Origin: Spraguea lophii
Lineage: Eukaryota > Microsporidia > Spragueidae
Direction: 5' to 3'
NCBI GenBank assembly: GCA_001887945.1
Contig: LDOQ01000076.1
Location: forward strand, 1 to 64,000
Length of the DNA stretch: 64,000 nt
Shown here in pieces: positions 38,645 to 49,132 of the stretch. The translations under genes and the position numbers were made by a program. Under the pieces are notes generated by a model that did not search any database, was not told where the DNA came from, and saw only the letters and a list, made by a program, of their open reading frames with translations. How positions within the stretch are numbered: the first letter of the stretch is position 1; every line of letters begins with the position of its first letter.

Positions 38645-39114
38645 TTTTGCTGAGTAATGGTGGGACGGTAGTCAAATCTAATGTTAACGGGTTCGAATCC
38701 CCCACCTATAAGAATTTTCAAAAAAAGCAGAAGAAAATATAAGAAAAGAAAGGTTGTTGTGTGAGGGAGGGTTCGGTAATGTAACATTAATTATATTCTA
38801 TACGACGGAATACTATTGATTAAAATAGTATTTAGTTGAAATGGTTGCAATCTCTGTATTGATTTGTGACTCAGCCAATATTATACCAAGCAAAAGAGGT
38901 TAGAATCTCATTAAAGATGATGGAATGATGATTATGCCATACATAAAATTTCAACACTGAATATAGATAAAATAAAATTAATATATATCTGTAACGAAAC
39001 CAGTTAATACAAGTTTAAATATCATTTAGGAATCAAATGTCATAAACCGTAATAGCCTATAACTGGACAGAAAACTTCTATAAACAAATAATTTTAATAA
39101 ATAAAAGTTTTATT
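38645..39114 (+). mobile_element. SINE-like element, near full length (copy C)
   Basis: A tRNA-like head with an intact box B (GGGTTCGAATCC at 38689-38700) and a weaker box A (TTGCTGAGTAATGG). Then come the A-rich GCAGAAGAAAAT linker, the core GTATTGATTTGTGACTCAGCC (38855-38880 region), ATCTGTAACGAAACCAGTTA and the tail TTCTATAAACAAATAATTTTAATAAATAAAAG. Same orientation as copies D and F. Confidence 0.78.
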
Positions 39115-39199
39115 TTAATATTAACATTATCATAGAATTATAACTTTATTAACAATTAAAAATACTAAACAAATAAAAAATAGCTTCAATTATTTTTTA

Positions 39200-41716
39200 T
39201 TAATTTCCTTTTCCTTTTAAATTCTTCTTTCTAAACTCATTCTTTATCTCCGCTTTTTCTATTGCCTTATCTACTGCTCTTTCTATTCCCTCACTTTTTA
39301 TTTCCATTAAAAATATTTTACTCTTTTCAAACATCATTCCATAAGATGAACTAAATAATGTTTCTATTGCATACGATAACAACGATCCATTATTTTTAAA
39401 CGCTACTTTTATTTTATCGTAATTATTCATAAATTCTTGAATAAAAATATCTTTAAATTCCAATGAAGAAATTAACCCTGAGCATAATATAATTTTATCT
39501 TGTAATAAAATTTCTTCAGTATATAAAAGCTCTACAGCTTTAAGATATGCATTTTTATCAGTAAATTTACCCATTGCTACTAATGCAGCAGTCTTTTCTT
39601 CTACTACACCTTTATCATAAATTTCTAGGAAATCTTCCAAATTATTTTCTTTCTTTGCTACAGCAGAAAATAATGCACTTCTAAAAACAGAATTTATAGA
39701 ATTTTTATCTTTTTTATATTCTTCCCATTTACTGTAAATTTTATCAATGAAATTATTTTCATTGTTTGCAACTAAAAGATTGGCTATAAGTATCGTATTG
39801 GATAAATCATTAATATTATTTCCTGGATTATTAAAATCTACTTTTCTATCTTTTATAATATCTAATATTAATTCTTCGAAATATTTTTTATCTTCATATA
39901 AAATATTTTTAAATCCTGTTATTCCCAACAACAATGCTGAAAGTACCTCATGATTATTTTCATTCTTAGCAAATGTAGAAATATTTATTATTGTATCCAA
40001 TTTAATATAAGATGATAATGATTGTAATACCAAATCATTTATATAATTTAATCTATTTCTTACTGATAGATTTTCTACTTTTAATATTTTATCTTCATAG
40101 AGTGTTGAATAAAATCCTACACCTTCATTGTTTATCTTAAAATCTTTATCCTGTTTTTCTATTTTTATTTCTTTTTCTTTCATTTCTACCAAAATCTCTT
40201 TATCTCCAAATTTAATTTTTAATGGAATAAACCACTTCTCTCCTTTAGTGTCTTTTTCTATTCCCTTGAAAAATCTTTCTTGTGTTATTTTTATTTCATT
40301 TTCTTCTTCTGTTATTCTTAAAAGAGGAAAACCTTCTTTTTTAGTCCAATCATTCATTAATGAATAAACATCATGTTTGGTGTCACTAAGAGCATTCCAA
40401 AGATCAGCAGATTCTGCGTTGGAATATTGGTATTTTTTTATATAATTTTGTAATCTCTGTTGAAAATTAGTCTCTCCAATGTAATTTTCTACCATTCGTA
40501 TCAACGATGAACTTTTAGAATAAGAAATCGCATCAAAGATTTGTTCTACTTCCTCAGGAGTTTTTACTTCTACTTCAATAGGATGGGTATTATTCAAAGA
40601 ATCTAATTCCATTCCTCTATAAACCTCATCATTCATAAAGGTTGTTTCTACATCCCAATCTATAATATCCTTAGGAAACTTTGTAATACATTTCATAGCA
40701 GCCCATGTTGCAAAACCTTCATTTAGCCATAAATCTTTCCACCACTTCATAGTAACTAAATTTCCAAACCACTGATGAGCTAATTCGTGACAAATTACTT
40801 CTGAAACTCTTTTTAATGCATTAACAGTACTAATATTCTTATCGTATAACAACGCAGTATTTCTGTAAGTGACTAACCCCCAGTTTTCCATAGCACCCAT
40901 ACTAAATTCAGGTATCGCAACATTATCTAATTTTTTAAGAGGATATTTTACACCAAAGTAATCTCCATATACTTCTAAACTCTTCTTTGTTACTTTTAAA
41001 GAAAATTCACCTAAATCTTTCAATCCTTCTACCGTATAAGTTCTTAATGTTATTTCATCTAATTTATCTTCCAAAAATTCTATTTCTCCTATTACAAATG
41101 CCAAAAGATACGTACTCATTTTAGGTGTATCTGCAAATTCCACAATTTTATTATTTTCATTTATTTCTTCTTTAACAACCTCAGTATTTGAAAGAATAGA
41201 AAATTTTTTATCCGCCGTAATTTTCATTTTAAACACAGCCTTCAAAAGAGGATGATCGAAACAAGGAATAGCCAATCTTGCATAACCAGGCTCAAAATGA
41301 GTAGAATAAATTATTTTCTTTTCATCCCCTACTTTATAAACACTTTTATAAAATCCTTCCATATTATCCTTCATCACACCCTGATATTTTACCAATAACA
41401 AATATTCACGAACCTCCAACTCCTTTGTATAAATCTTTATCTCATCATCCTCCATTTTATATTCTTTTACCAAATTTACATCATCACTATATTTAACTCT
41501 CTTTTCTCTTCTAACCTCATCAAAACTATTTTTATCTTCCAACATAACTATTTCTTCTATTTTCAATCCTTTTGAATTTATAGCAAATTTATCTGTCTTC
41601 TCCTTTACCTGCACCTTAATAACATTAACACCTAAATAATCATCATCCTGTACCACAATATCTATAAAATAATTTACAGGATATACCTTCATCCAATAAT
41701 CATTACCAGCAACCAT
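39200..41716 (-). CDS. M1-family zinc aminopeptidase (aminopeptidase N type)
   Basis: An 838-residue metallo-aminopeptidase. The substrate-binding motif GAMENWG is at 274-280. The zinc site HELAH is at 310-314, with the distant Glu of NEGFA at 333, and the WWKDLWLNEGFATW block is intact. An ERAP-type C-terminal helical domain follows (about 480-838). It removes N-terminal residues from peptides. With the start placed at 41716 (MVAGNDYWMKVYP, right after CCCCT) the protein is cytosolic. The longer frame to ATG 41794 adds a hydrophobic run (MFLFFVAP) that could be mistaken for a signal peptide. The C-terminus is Lys-rich. Confidence 0.93.
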   Translation of the reverse strand: MVAGNDYWMKVYPVNYFIDIVVQDDDYLGVNVIKVQVKEKTDKFAINSKGLKIEEIVMLEDKNSFDEVRREKRVKYSDDVNLVKEYKMEDDEIKIYTKELEVREYLLLVKYQGVMKDNMEGFYKSVYKVGDEKKIIYSTHFEPGYARLAIPCFDHPLLKAVFKMKITADKKFSILSNTEVVKEEINENNKIVEFADTPKMSTYLLAFVIGEIEFLEDKLDEITLRTYTVEGLKDLGEFSLKVTKKSLEVYGDYFGVKYPLKKLDNVAIPEFSMGAMENWGLVTYRNTALLYDKNISTVNALKRVSEVICHELAHQWFGNLVTMKWWKDLWLNEGFATWAAMKCITKFPKDIIDWDVETTFMNDEVYRGMELDSLNNTHPIEVEVKTPEEVEQIFDAISYSKSSSLIRMVENYIGETNFQQRLQNYIKKYQYSNAESADLWNALSDTKHDVYSLMNDWTKKEGFPLLRITEEENEIKITQERFFKGIEKDTKGEKWFIPLKIKFGDKEILVEMKEKEIKIEKQDKDFKINNEGVGFYSTLYEDKILKVENLSVRNRLNYINDLVLQSLSSYIKLDTIINISTFAKNENNHEVLSALLLGITGFKNILYEDKKYFEELILDIIKDRKVDFNNPGNNINDLSNTILIANLLVANNENNFIDKIYSKWEEYKKDKNSINSVFRSALFSAVAKKENNLEDFLEIYDKGVVEEKTAALVAMGKFTDKNAYLKAVELLYTEEILLQDKIILCSGLISSLEFKDIFIQEFMNNYDKIKVAFKNNGSLLSYAIETLFSSSYGMMFEKSKIFLMEIKSEGIERAVDKAIEKAEIKNEFRKKNLKGKGN

Positions 41717-41717
41717 A

Positions 41718-41721
41718 GGGG
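41718..41721 (-). promoter_or_regulatory. CCCC box deciding the aminopeptidase start
   Basis: On the coding strand GCCCCTATGGTT places the box right before ATG 41716, within the longer open frame that begins at 41794. Confidence 0.55.
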
Positions 41722-41799
41722 CAACAAAAAAAAGAAACATATATGTTTCTTTTGATAAAACTTTAAAAAGATAAAAATGATTTACTTCAAACATATCAG

Positions 41800-42149
41800 A
41801 AGATAAAGAAGAAGAAGATAAGAAGATAGTTTTTATAAAGAACCATTAATAATAATTTGTATTATAAATTAAATCAATGATAAAAAAATAAGAATACAAA
41901 GAATAAATTAAATAATAAATAAAATAATGTTTTATATTTGTTATTTGTATAATTTAATATTTTTATATATGAAGAATATTTTTATATATTTTATTTATTA
42001 TTTATAATATTTTTATTTCATATGATTTATAGATTGTGATAATTTAATATAATTAAAATAAATTAAATTACATTTAATTTCAAAATATAGAAAACATAAA
42101 TAAATATTAAATTAATAAGTTTTAATATGTTTTAATATCTTGTTTTTGA
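41800..42149. other. AT-rich spacer
   Basis: Upstream of the aminopeptidase. AT-only sequence with ATTTATTATTTATAATATTT phrases. No gene seen. Confidence 0.5.
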
Positions 42150-42535
42150 AAATTTTAAAATAAAAAATGATATAACAAAAGTGATTGAGTGGATGAATGT
42201 TTGGTAATGTGACTTTGTTGTGTCTTATATGACAATTCTATTACCAAATTAAAGTAGTAGTTAATTGATAATGTTATAATTTTTATAATGATTGATGACT
42301 TGGTTAATATTATATTAAGAATTATTAGAATCTAAATAAATTAAAACTGACGGTGTTGTATACCAGATACAAAATTATAACATTTTAGAGTATAGGTTAA
42401 GATAAAGATAATTCTTAAATGTAGTGAAACCAGTTATTATAAATAATTCGTATTTGAGGAACCAACAGTCTTAAATCATACTGAAATGTATTCCGACGAA
42501 ATAATTTTACATTTTAAAGTTTTATTTAAAAATAA
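42150..42535 (+). mobile_element. SINE-like element, head missing and degenerate (copy E)
   Basis: From GATTGAGTGGATGAATG onward it follows the family body: TACCAAATTAAAGTAGTAGTTAATTGAT, ATGATTGATGACTTGGTTAATATTATATTAAG, GTAGTGAAACCAGTTATTAT and a tail ATTTTAAAGTTTTATTTAAA. The tRNA-like head cannot be recognised. Confidence 0.65.
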
Positions 42536-43163
42536 TTGAATTTGATTTAACTTTTTTTAATTTTGAAATGTAATATCACAACCAATAGAAGCAGGTTTCT
42601 GAGTATATATTGCAAAATTATGATTAAATCTTTTACAAGAATAAAAATTAGTACAAATCAGGGTTGCTATAAATTTAAAAATAAACAGAATCTAATAAAA
42701 AAAAAACAAAATATCACAAAATCTAATAATTTAAGATAACATAAGTTGAGGTATAACCTATACATTTACTATAAACTCTGTAAATATAAATCAAATAACT
42801 TCAAGATAAATACCACAAATATTCATAAAACTTCTTTAAATAAAAATTTCATTTAAAAAAATACAAACTTATAATTTTGATCGTATTTATAGAGAAATAT
42901 TATTCATTTAATGTATTATTATATCTGAACTAAAGCTTTATAATTTTTATAAAAATAATTCCATTGATTTTATTATACTATTGAATTTGATTGAATTCAA
43001 TTTTCAAATTACCAATATATTGATTCCAACATAATGTAATTAAAAAGATTGATAACACCACATTAAGATATTAAAATATAAATTTATTTTCTTAAAATAT
43101 TTTTTATTTACATTATTATATTTCATTCTTTTAATTTAATCTGCATATTTTTATCCCCACGAA
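42536..43163. other. AT-rich spacer before TFIIF gene
   Basis: No coding signal. The CCCC box of the TFIIF gene lies at its end (43155-43158). Confidence 0.5.
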
Positions 43164-43892
43164 ATGAAATTAGACACTTCCAAATCCGATGTATCTATCT
43201 GGCTAGTAAAACTACCTCCATATTTATCAGAACGTATTCTTAATGCCTCATCTGATACAACAGAATTAGAAATAGGAAGTTTAGAAATAACACAATCAGA
43301 AAACAACCAAGCTGCAGTTACATTAGACCTTTCAAATGATTCTAGATTTACTGATCTTCCACAAGATTATGAAATAAAATTTATTGATACATCACTCCCA
43401 CTTTACGTATCGAGAGAAGAATTACATGAAAATCCAATGTTTGAAAATATTACACGCATAGAAGGTAAAATAGTTAAAGAATGTTTTGTTAGTCCGGTAA
43501 TCAATAAAAAATATATAGCATTTAAAAAACAAAGACAGGCAGTTAGTGTAGCAAATAATAAAAAAGAAATACAAGTTATTGATTATCTTAAGGAGGGTAG
43601 AAAAGGAGAAAGATTCGGATCAGCAACAGAATTGGAAGTGCATGCTAGAAGAAGAAGAATTGAGTTGGCTAATAAAAAGAGAGAAAGATTGGATAAAGAA
43701 TATATTATAAATATAATGTTTAAGGCATTTGAAAAACATGATGAGTGGACAGTAAAAGATTTGGCTGATTTCGGTGGACAGCCCATAGCAGCAATACAAG
43801 AGGTTATATCAGAAATATGTGAATTGAATAAAAAAGATAATAAAAATACGTATACTTTAAAAGCAGAATATAAAAATAATTTAAAAAATTAA
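43164..43892 (+). CDS. TFG2: TFIIF beta subunit (Tfg2/RAP30)
   Basis: A 242-residue protein. The N-terminal dimerisation domain starts with SDVSIWLVKLPPYLSERI and includes VTLDLSND. The linker carries the conserved IEGKIVKECFVSPVINKKYI. The C-terminal winged helix spans about 185-240, with KRERLDKEYIINIMFKAFEKHDEWTVKDLADFGGQPIAAIQEVISEIC. It pairs with TFIIF alpha and brings RNA polymerase II to promoters. Shorter than yeast Tfg2 (400) and close to human RAP30 (249). The promoter box CCCC (43155-43158) sits five bases before the ATG. Confidence 0.95.
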   Translation: MKLDTSKSDVSIWLVKLPPYLSERILNASSDTTELEIGSLEITQSENNQAAVTLDLSNDSRFTDLPQDYEIKFIDTSLPLYVSREELHENPMFENITRIEGKIVKECFVSPVINKKYIAFKKQRQAVSVANNKKEIQVIDYLKEGRKGERFGSATELEVHARRRRIELANKKRERLDKEYIINIMFKAFEKHDEWTVKDLADFGGQPIAAIQEVISEICELNKKDNKNTYTLKAEYKNNLKN

Positions 43893-44959
43893 ATAAAAAG
43901 TATCTGTAACTGTTATTCTATCTTTTAATAAAAATTATGTAATTTTAAAATATTTTATTTATTCTTATTCTTACTGATTGAGTACGTTAATAAGAATACC
44001 TTAATAAAACAGGTTAGATGAAAAAATATAATATCTTAAAATAAGAAGGGTGAAAAAATATAATACTTAAAACAAGAAGGGTGAAAGACTTCTCCTCGTT
44101 TATTAGAAAATAATAATTTAAAACAAAAGAATAAAATATTATCTTTAATAAAAAACATTATTCTTTTTTATTCTTTTGAAAAAGAAGAGAAATCTTTCAC
44201 CTCACCTGTTTTAAGGTATTCTATTTTTTTATCTCATCTGTTTTAAGGTATTCTATTTTATTAACAAAATAATAAATATCCAATTACAAATTAAATACAA
44301 AATATTTAAATTAAATATTGATTCTTATTATTCTGAGATATCTACAACCATAATTTTTACAAATTTCTTTAAAGGATATAAAAAAAAAACACTTATTATT
44401 TTATTACAAATTTATAACAATAATAAATTAATATAACTATTATATTAAATAATTAAATAATTATATTAATAACTGTTAGAATAATAATAGTTATATTAAT
44501 TTATATTTACCTTTTAAGGTTATCAATCTTATCACCTCCTTTAAAAGTCACAATCTTTCAATAAAAATAATTATAACAAAAATAGAAATAATAACAATAA
44601 TTGTAATGACAGTATAATAAAGATTATATTTATTATTATAATTGTTATAATCTTAATATAACTATTATTACTATAATTATAATTATTATAATCTTAACAT
44701 TATTATTATATCTTCTATATAATTTCTATTATAAATAATATTATTTCTATTATAAATAATATATTATTAATTTACCATATTTGTATTACAACTATATTCA
44801 GTTACAATCTTAATATTACTTTTATAAACTATAATATATATTATTTATAGTAATTATAATAATTATAACCATTATATATTATTATTTCCTATTTTTATAT
44901 ATTTTTTATAATTTATCAATTTTTTAATCATTTTTTTTTAATAAAAAGAAAATATTGTT
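43893..44959. other. Spacer with a fold-back repeat and AT-rich run
   Basis: The first part contains the imperfect inverted repeat listed separately. From 44380 to 44959 the sequence is almost pure A/T with short echoes such as TATTATAAATAATATTATTTC. No gene seen. Confidence 0.55.
43993..44270. repeat. Fold-back element with internal tandem units
   Basis: The left arm (about 43995-44110) contains two tandem units of roughly 33 bp with AAGAAGGGTGAAA. The right arm (about 44180-44268) contains two units of TCATCTGTTTTAAGGTATTCT. The arms are imperfect reverse complements (AATACCTTAATAAAACAGGT against ACCTGTTTTAAGGTATT; GGTGAAAGACTTCTCCTC against GAGAAATCTTTCACC). Spacer about 70 bp. A MITE-like relic or a structured transcript end. 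Confidence 0.55.
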
Positions 44960-47947
44960 ATGGTGTTAGATAAGATGACACAGTATAAAGATAATTATAA
45001 AATATTAAATAAATATATAAAACATAATAATATTATAGAAAATAGATATAAAGATAATAATATTATAGAAGAAATAAATGTAAGTAGTATAGAAGATGAT
45101 ATTAAAGATGTAAAAATTAAATATAAAAAAGTTATACAGGAATTTAAAGATAAATATATTATAGGTAATATATTAGATATTAATGGAGAGAGTATTTTAA
45201 ATATATTAGATATTAAAGATGATAGTATAGTGAATGAAGATAACGATGATGATGAGAGTATATTAAATATAGAGAATGAAGAGAATATAATAAGTATAGA
45301 TAACGAAGAAGAGAGTATAATGAGTATAGAGAATGAATACAATAGTATAGAGAGTATAGATAATGAAGGAAAGATTGTAGAAGAAAATATAGATAATAAA
45401 GAGAATATAATAAGTATAAATAAAGAAGAAAGTATATTAAGTATAGATAACGAAGAGAGTATAATAAATATAGAGAATATAGATAATGAAGAGAGTATAT
45501 TAAGTATAGGTAGTGAAGAAAGTATAAACATTATAGAAGATAATATACACAATGATATAAAAAACAATATAAAAGATGATATAGATAATGAATATATTGT
45601 AGATAACATAGAAAATAATATTTATACAATAAAAGAATTAAAAAATGATATAGAAGATAGAAAAGACAATAATACTATTAAAAATAATAAGAGAACAAAA
45701 AACAATAAAAATCAAAAAGAAAATAAATATAAAATGAAAACAAATAACAATAATATGTTTACATATATCAAAAGATTATCAAATAAATATAATAATATAA
45801 AGAGAAAGATAGAAGATAATAATAATATTAATGTAAATAATAAAAGTATATCTGATAATATAATCTATATACCGTATCTATCTTCATTGAAATATAAAAT
45901 AAATGGTATAGAAATATTGGTAAGAGATAATACACTTACTGTTATAAAAATAAATACAATAGAAAATAGATTAAATAGTATGGATTTATTTATTAGAAGA
46001 ATAGATGATATAAAATTTTATATAAAAGATAATTATCTTTATATTCAAAGTAAACAAGATTTAAATGATAATAGTTATAATAACGGTTATGATAATAGTT
46101 ATAATAGCAATATTACTACTGACAATAACAATAATAATCATATTAATAATACTACTAATATAGATGATAGTATTTGTAGCTTCTCAAAAGAAAATATAAA
46201 TTATAAGATAAAGATAAAAAATATAAATGTTAGAGATTTGATTATATTTTTAAATTATTTAAAATATTGTAATAATACATTTGTAGATGATAGAGAGTAT
46301 ATGAAATATGTTTATAATACGAATTATAATTTTTATGAGATATTTAAATATTATAATGTAGATTATGTGGGGTTAGGTGGGGTTAATATTCATGGATTTG
46401 AAGGTAGGATAGGTACGAATGTAGAATTATTTTATTTTTATGTTTTAAATTATGTTTTAAAATTATATTTGGAAAATAATATGATGGATAAAATGTATAG
46501 TTATAATTTTAATGGTATAATAATAGGTGTATTGGTTAATAGTAAAAGGGAATCTAAATATTATATAAAATATTTGGATACGTATGTAAATTTATCTTAT
46601 ATAAGAAATATATCTTCTGTGCAATATCATAATGTTGGACAATATGATAGTGGTAAGATAAAAAATAGAAATTTTAAAGATGTGAAATATTCTTATGAAG
46701 TTGATTGTAGAAGTTCGATGGAAAAAATAATTTTAAAATATTTAAACTCTATGAAAATTAAGATTGTATTTAGTTCCGATCATTTGAATAATATTTTATT
46801 ACTTAATACAATATGTAATGGCTTGTCTGGTATAAAATATAGTAGAGAAGAAATATTGGATTATTTTACATATAAATACAATATAATAATAAAAGATAAA
46901 AAGTGGTATAATAAAAATGAAGATAAACAAATATTATATCAAGAAGAGATAAAAAGAAATAAACAAAATAAATATATTGGAATAGAATATTATAAAAATA
47001 ATAAAATAAATATTGTAGGTGTTGGTATATCTTCATTTATGGAAGATAAAGGGTTACCAAAGGTTAGTAAAAATAAAAATATAGAAGATATATATAAGAG
47101 TATAAATATATTTAAAAATCCTAGAATATATGATAATAAATATACAATATTTTATATTCTACATAATATGTTCTATATAAATATAAAATATATTTTTAAA
47201 GTAAAATGTAATAAAAATAGAAAGAAGGTTATTATAGATATAATAATGAATATAAATATAAATGATATAATAAAAATATCTAAGGAATCGAAACAAGGAA
47301 TTAATAATAGTAAAATAGATAGTAGAATATTTATAAAAAATTATATTTTTATTATAAAATATTATATAAAGAAATGTAATACAGAAAATATTGATAAAAA
47401 GTATTTAGAAAATTATATTTATCTATTATTTATAAATAATTATAATTATAATACTTTCATAAATAAATACAATCTATTTATTCCTAAGATATTATATTCT
47501 AGAATAAAATATATATTGAAAAATAACATTAACATGACCTTAAGTAACCCTAATGATACTATAGAAGATATATATTTTTATAATAAAATAAAACTGTATT
47601 TAAAGGCATATGATGAATTAGAATACAATATATTTCAATATTTATTATTGTATAATAGATATAATAATATAAATAGTAATGATATAAGAATATTAGTAAA
47701 TATGTTAAATATATATTTTAATTTAAAAATATTTAGAATACGATATAAAGAAAGAGAGAGAAGTTATAATCATATGGATGATATTAAAGGCATGGCAATC
47801 GATAGGTTTAGCAGAGGAAAGATGATAAAATATATTTTTATCAAAACAAAATTAATATTTATAAATGAATATTTAAATGGAGAAAATAATAAAATACAGC
47901 ATATGCTTAGTAAACTAAGAATATTATATAATCATTATTTTAAATAA
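44960..47947 (+). CDS. Large Asn/Ile/Lys-rich protein with ESILSIDNEE repeats, function unknown
   Basis: A 995-residue open frame starting with ATG. Residues about 60-190 are tandem degenerate repeats of (E/N)(S/N)I(L/M/I)SI(D/E)NEE. Residues 230-300 are Asn/Lys-rich low complexity. From about 305 a longer globular region follows, with less biased patches such as YIPYLSSLKYKINGIEILVRD, VDYVGLGGVNIHGFEGRIGT (about 475) and a helical C-terminus. The conserved-looking patches mark a real gene, but I recognise no family. No signal peptide or clear membrane span. Codon use is extremely AT-biased. A scaffold of a nuclear pore or gamma-tubulin type complex is possible, but unproven. Confidence 0.65.
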   Translation: MVLDKMTQYKDNYKILNKYIKHNNIIENRYKDNNIIEEINVSSIEDDIKDVKIKYKKVIQEFKDKYIIGNILDINGESILNILDIKDDSIVNEDNDDDESILNIENEENIISIDNEEESIMSIENEYNSIESIDNEGKIVEENIDNKENIISINKEESILSIDNEESIINIENIDNEESILSIGSEESINIIEDNIHNDIKNNIKDDIDNEYIVDNIENNIYTIKELKNDIEDRKDNNTIKNNKRTKNNKNQKENKYKMKTNNNNMFTYIKRLSNKYNNIKRKIEDNNNINVNNKSISDNIIYIPYLSSLKYKINGIEILVRDNTLTVIKINTIENRLNSMDLFIRRIDDIKFYIKDNYLYIQSKQDLNDNSYNNGYDNSYNSNITTDNNNNNHINNTTNIDDSICSFSKENINYKIKIKNINVRDLIIFLNYLKYCNNTFVDDREYMKYVYNTNYNFYEIFKYYNVDYVGLGGVNIHGFEGRIGTNVELFYFYVLNYVLKLYLENNMMDKMYSYNFNGIIIGVLVNSKRESKYYIKYLDTYVNLSYIRNISSVQYHNVGQYDSGKIKNRNFKDVKYSYEVDCRSSMEKIILKYLNSMKIKIVFSSDHLNNILLLNTICNGLSGIKYSREEILDYFTYKYNIIIKDKKWYNKNEDKQILYQEEIKRNKQNKYIGIEYYKNNKINIVGVGISSFMEDKGLPKVSKNKNIEDIYKSINIFKNPRIYDNKYTIFYILHNMFYINIKYIFKVKCNKNRKKVIIDIIMNININDIIKISKESKQGINNSKIDSRIFIKNYIFIIKYYIKKCNTENIDKKYLENYIYLLFINNYNYNTFINKYNLFIPKILYSRIKYILKNNINMTLSNPNDTIEDIYFYNKIKLYLKAYDELEYNIFQYLLLYNRYNNINSNDIRILVNMLNIYFNLKIFRIRYKERERSYNHMDDIKGMAIDRFSRGKMIKYIFIKTKLIFINEYLNGENNKIQHMLSKLRILYNHYFK

Positions 47948-48385
47948 AAAATTATTATTAAATAAAAGTGAAAATTTTTTTTTCGTTTTTATAAAAATTA
48001 ATAGATATCATATTCCGTGAACAAGGTGGAACCGTTTTCTATAAAAATATTGACAGAAACTTATTCATCTGGTACTTTCTATGTTTATTTAAAGAATAAA
48101 ACCTTTTGTTAAATATTATATAATATATTTATTTTTTTCTATATATATTCTTTCTATAACCGAAATATAAATAATTGTTTAATGTTTCAATCTGTTTCGA
48201 ATGCTATTTATTAACCAATCGACATTCTTAGATGATGTGGTTATTTTTAATTATAAAAAAAGGGAAGAAGATATTAGGATATATTGGATAAATTGAAATA
48301 ATTATAAATCACATACAAACAAGAAACATTTTAAATAAAATACTAGTTGTATTATATTTTTTATGTAAAACTAATGAATTTTAAA
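47948..48385. other. Spacer downstream of the large repeat protein
   Basis: AT-rich, without a frame. No RNA gene recognised. Confidence 0.45.
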
Positions 48386-48838
48386 CTGCTTAACTGAGTG
48401 GTTATGGGATGGTAATTAAATCTCAAGCCTGGCTTCAAATCCCCATCCAGAAGAATTTACAAAAAAAAAGATTAAAAGAAGGAAAAGGCTGTTGAATAAG
48501 TGTGAATTGGATAAGTGTAATAATAGATACACCCTGTACGGAACCCGTTATTGGACTAAAATAATATCAACTGATATAATTGCAACCCCTGTATTTATTT
48601 GTGACTCAGTTGGTGTTATGGCAAACAAGAGATTAGAAATCTTTAAGGAATTGGAAAAGAAATGTGCACATACGTAAAATCCCAACGTTCAGGAGCACAA
48701 GGTAAGATTATATTAATGCATATTTGTAACGAAATCAGTTAGTACAAGCTTAAACATGTTTCGGAAATTAAATAACGCAGACCACAATAAGCTGCAATTA
48801 GTCAGGAAATTACGATAAATAAAAGTTTTACTTAAATA
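48386..48838 (+). mobile_element. SINE-like element, near full length (copy D)
   Basis: Head TGCTTAACTGAGTGG (box A region), then CTTCAAATCC in place of box B, and the AAAAAAGATTAAAAGAAGG linker. Core TGCAACCCCTGTATTTATTT and GTGACTCAGTTGG follow, then AATGCATATTTGTAACGAAA, CAGTTAGTACAAGCTTAAAC and the tail ACGATAAATAAAAGTTTTAC. A short open frame inside it (48492-48677) is accidental. Confidence 0.75.
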
Positions 48839-49132
48839 AATATAAATATCTTATATATATATAAATGGCAAGTTTCAAAGTTTTCAAAATTTTAATTTTA
48901 ATTATCGCCAAACATTCCATGTCTTTTAAAATATGTGGTAAGACTTATTTCGTTCCATCCACATATATTATTTCATGGTCATCTTCATTATCTATAATGA
49001 TAAAAAATAAGAATCATAACAACAATCACAACATCGGCAATTACATATATTAAATTTTATTATCTTTCTCGTTATTACTCGAATCTCTTGGATCTTGGTT
49101 ATCTGTATTTTCTGTAACCAGGGTATTTAATG

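Noticed and set aside
38596..38787. 63-codon minus-strand frame
   Set aside because: Lies mostly over the head of SINE-like copy C; its composition comes from that element.
44995..45609. Long minus-strand Ser/Leu/Ile frame
   Set aside because: It mirrors the SIDNEE repeats of the plus-strand 995-residue gene.
48492..49053. Plus-strand frames at 48492-48677 and 48865-49053
   Set aside because: The first lies inside SINE-like copy D. The second is a short unsupported frame just after it, without CCC box or motif.
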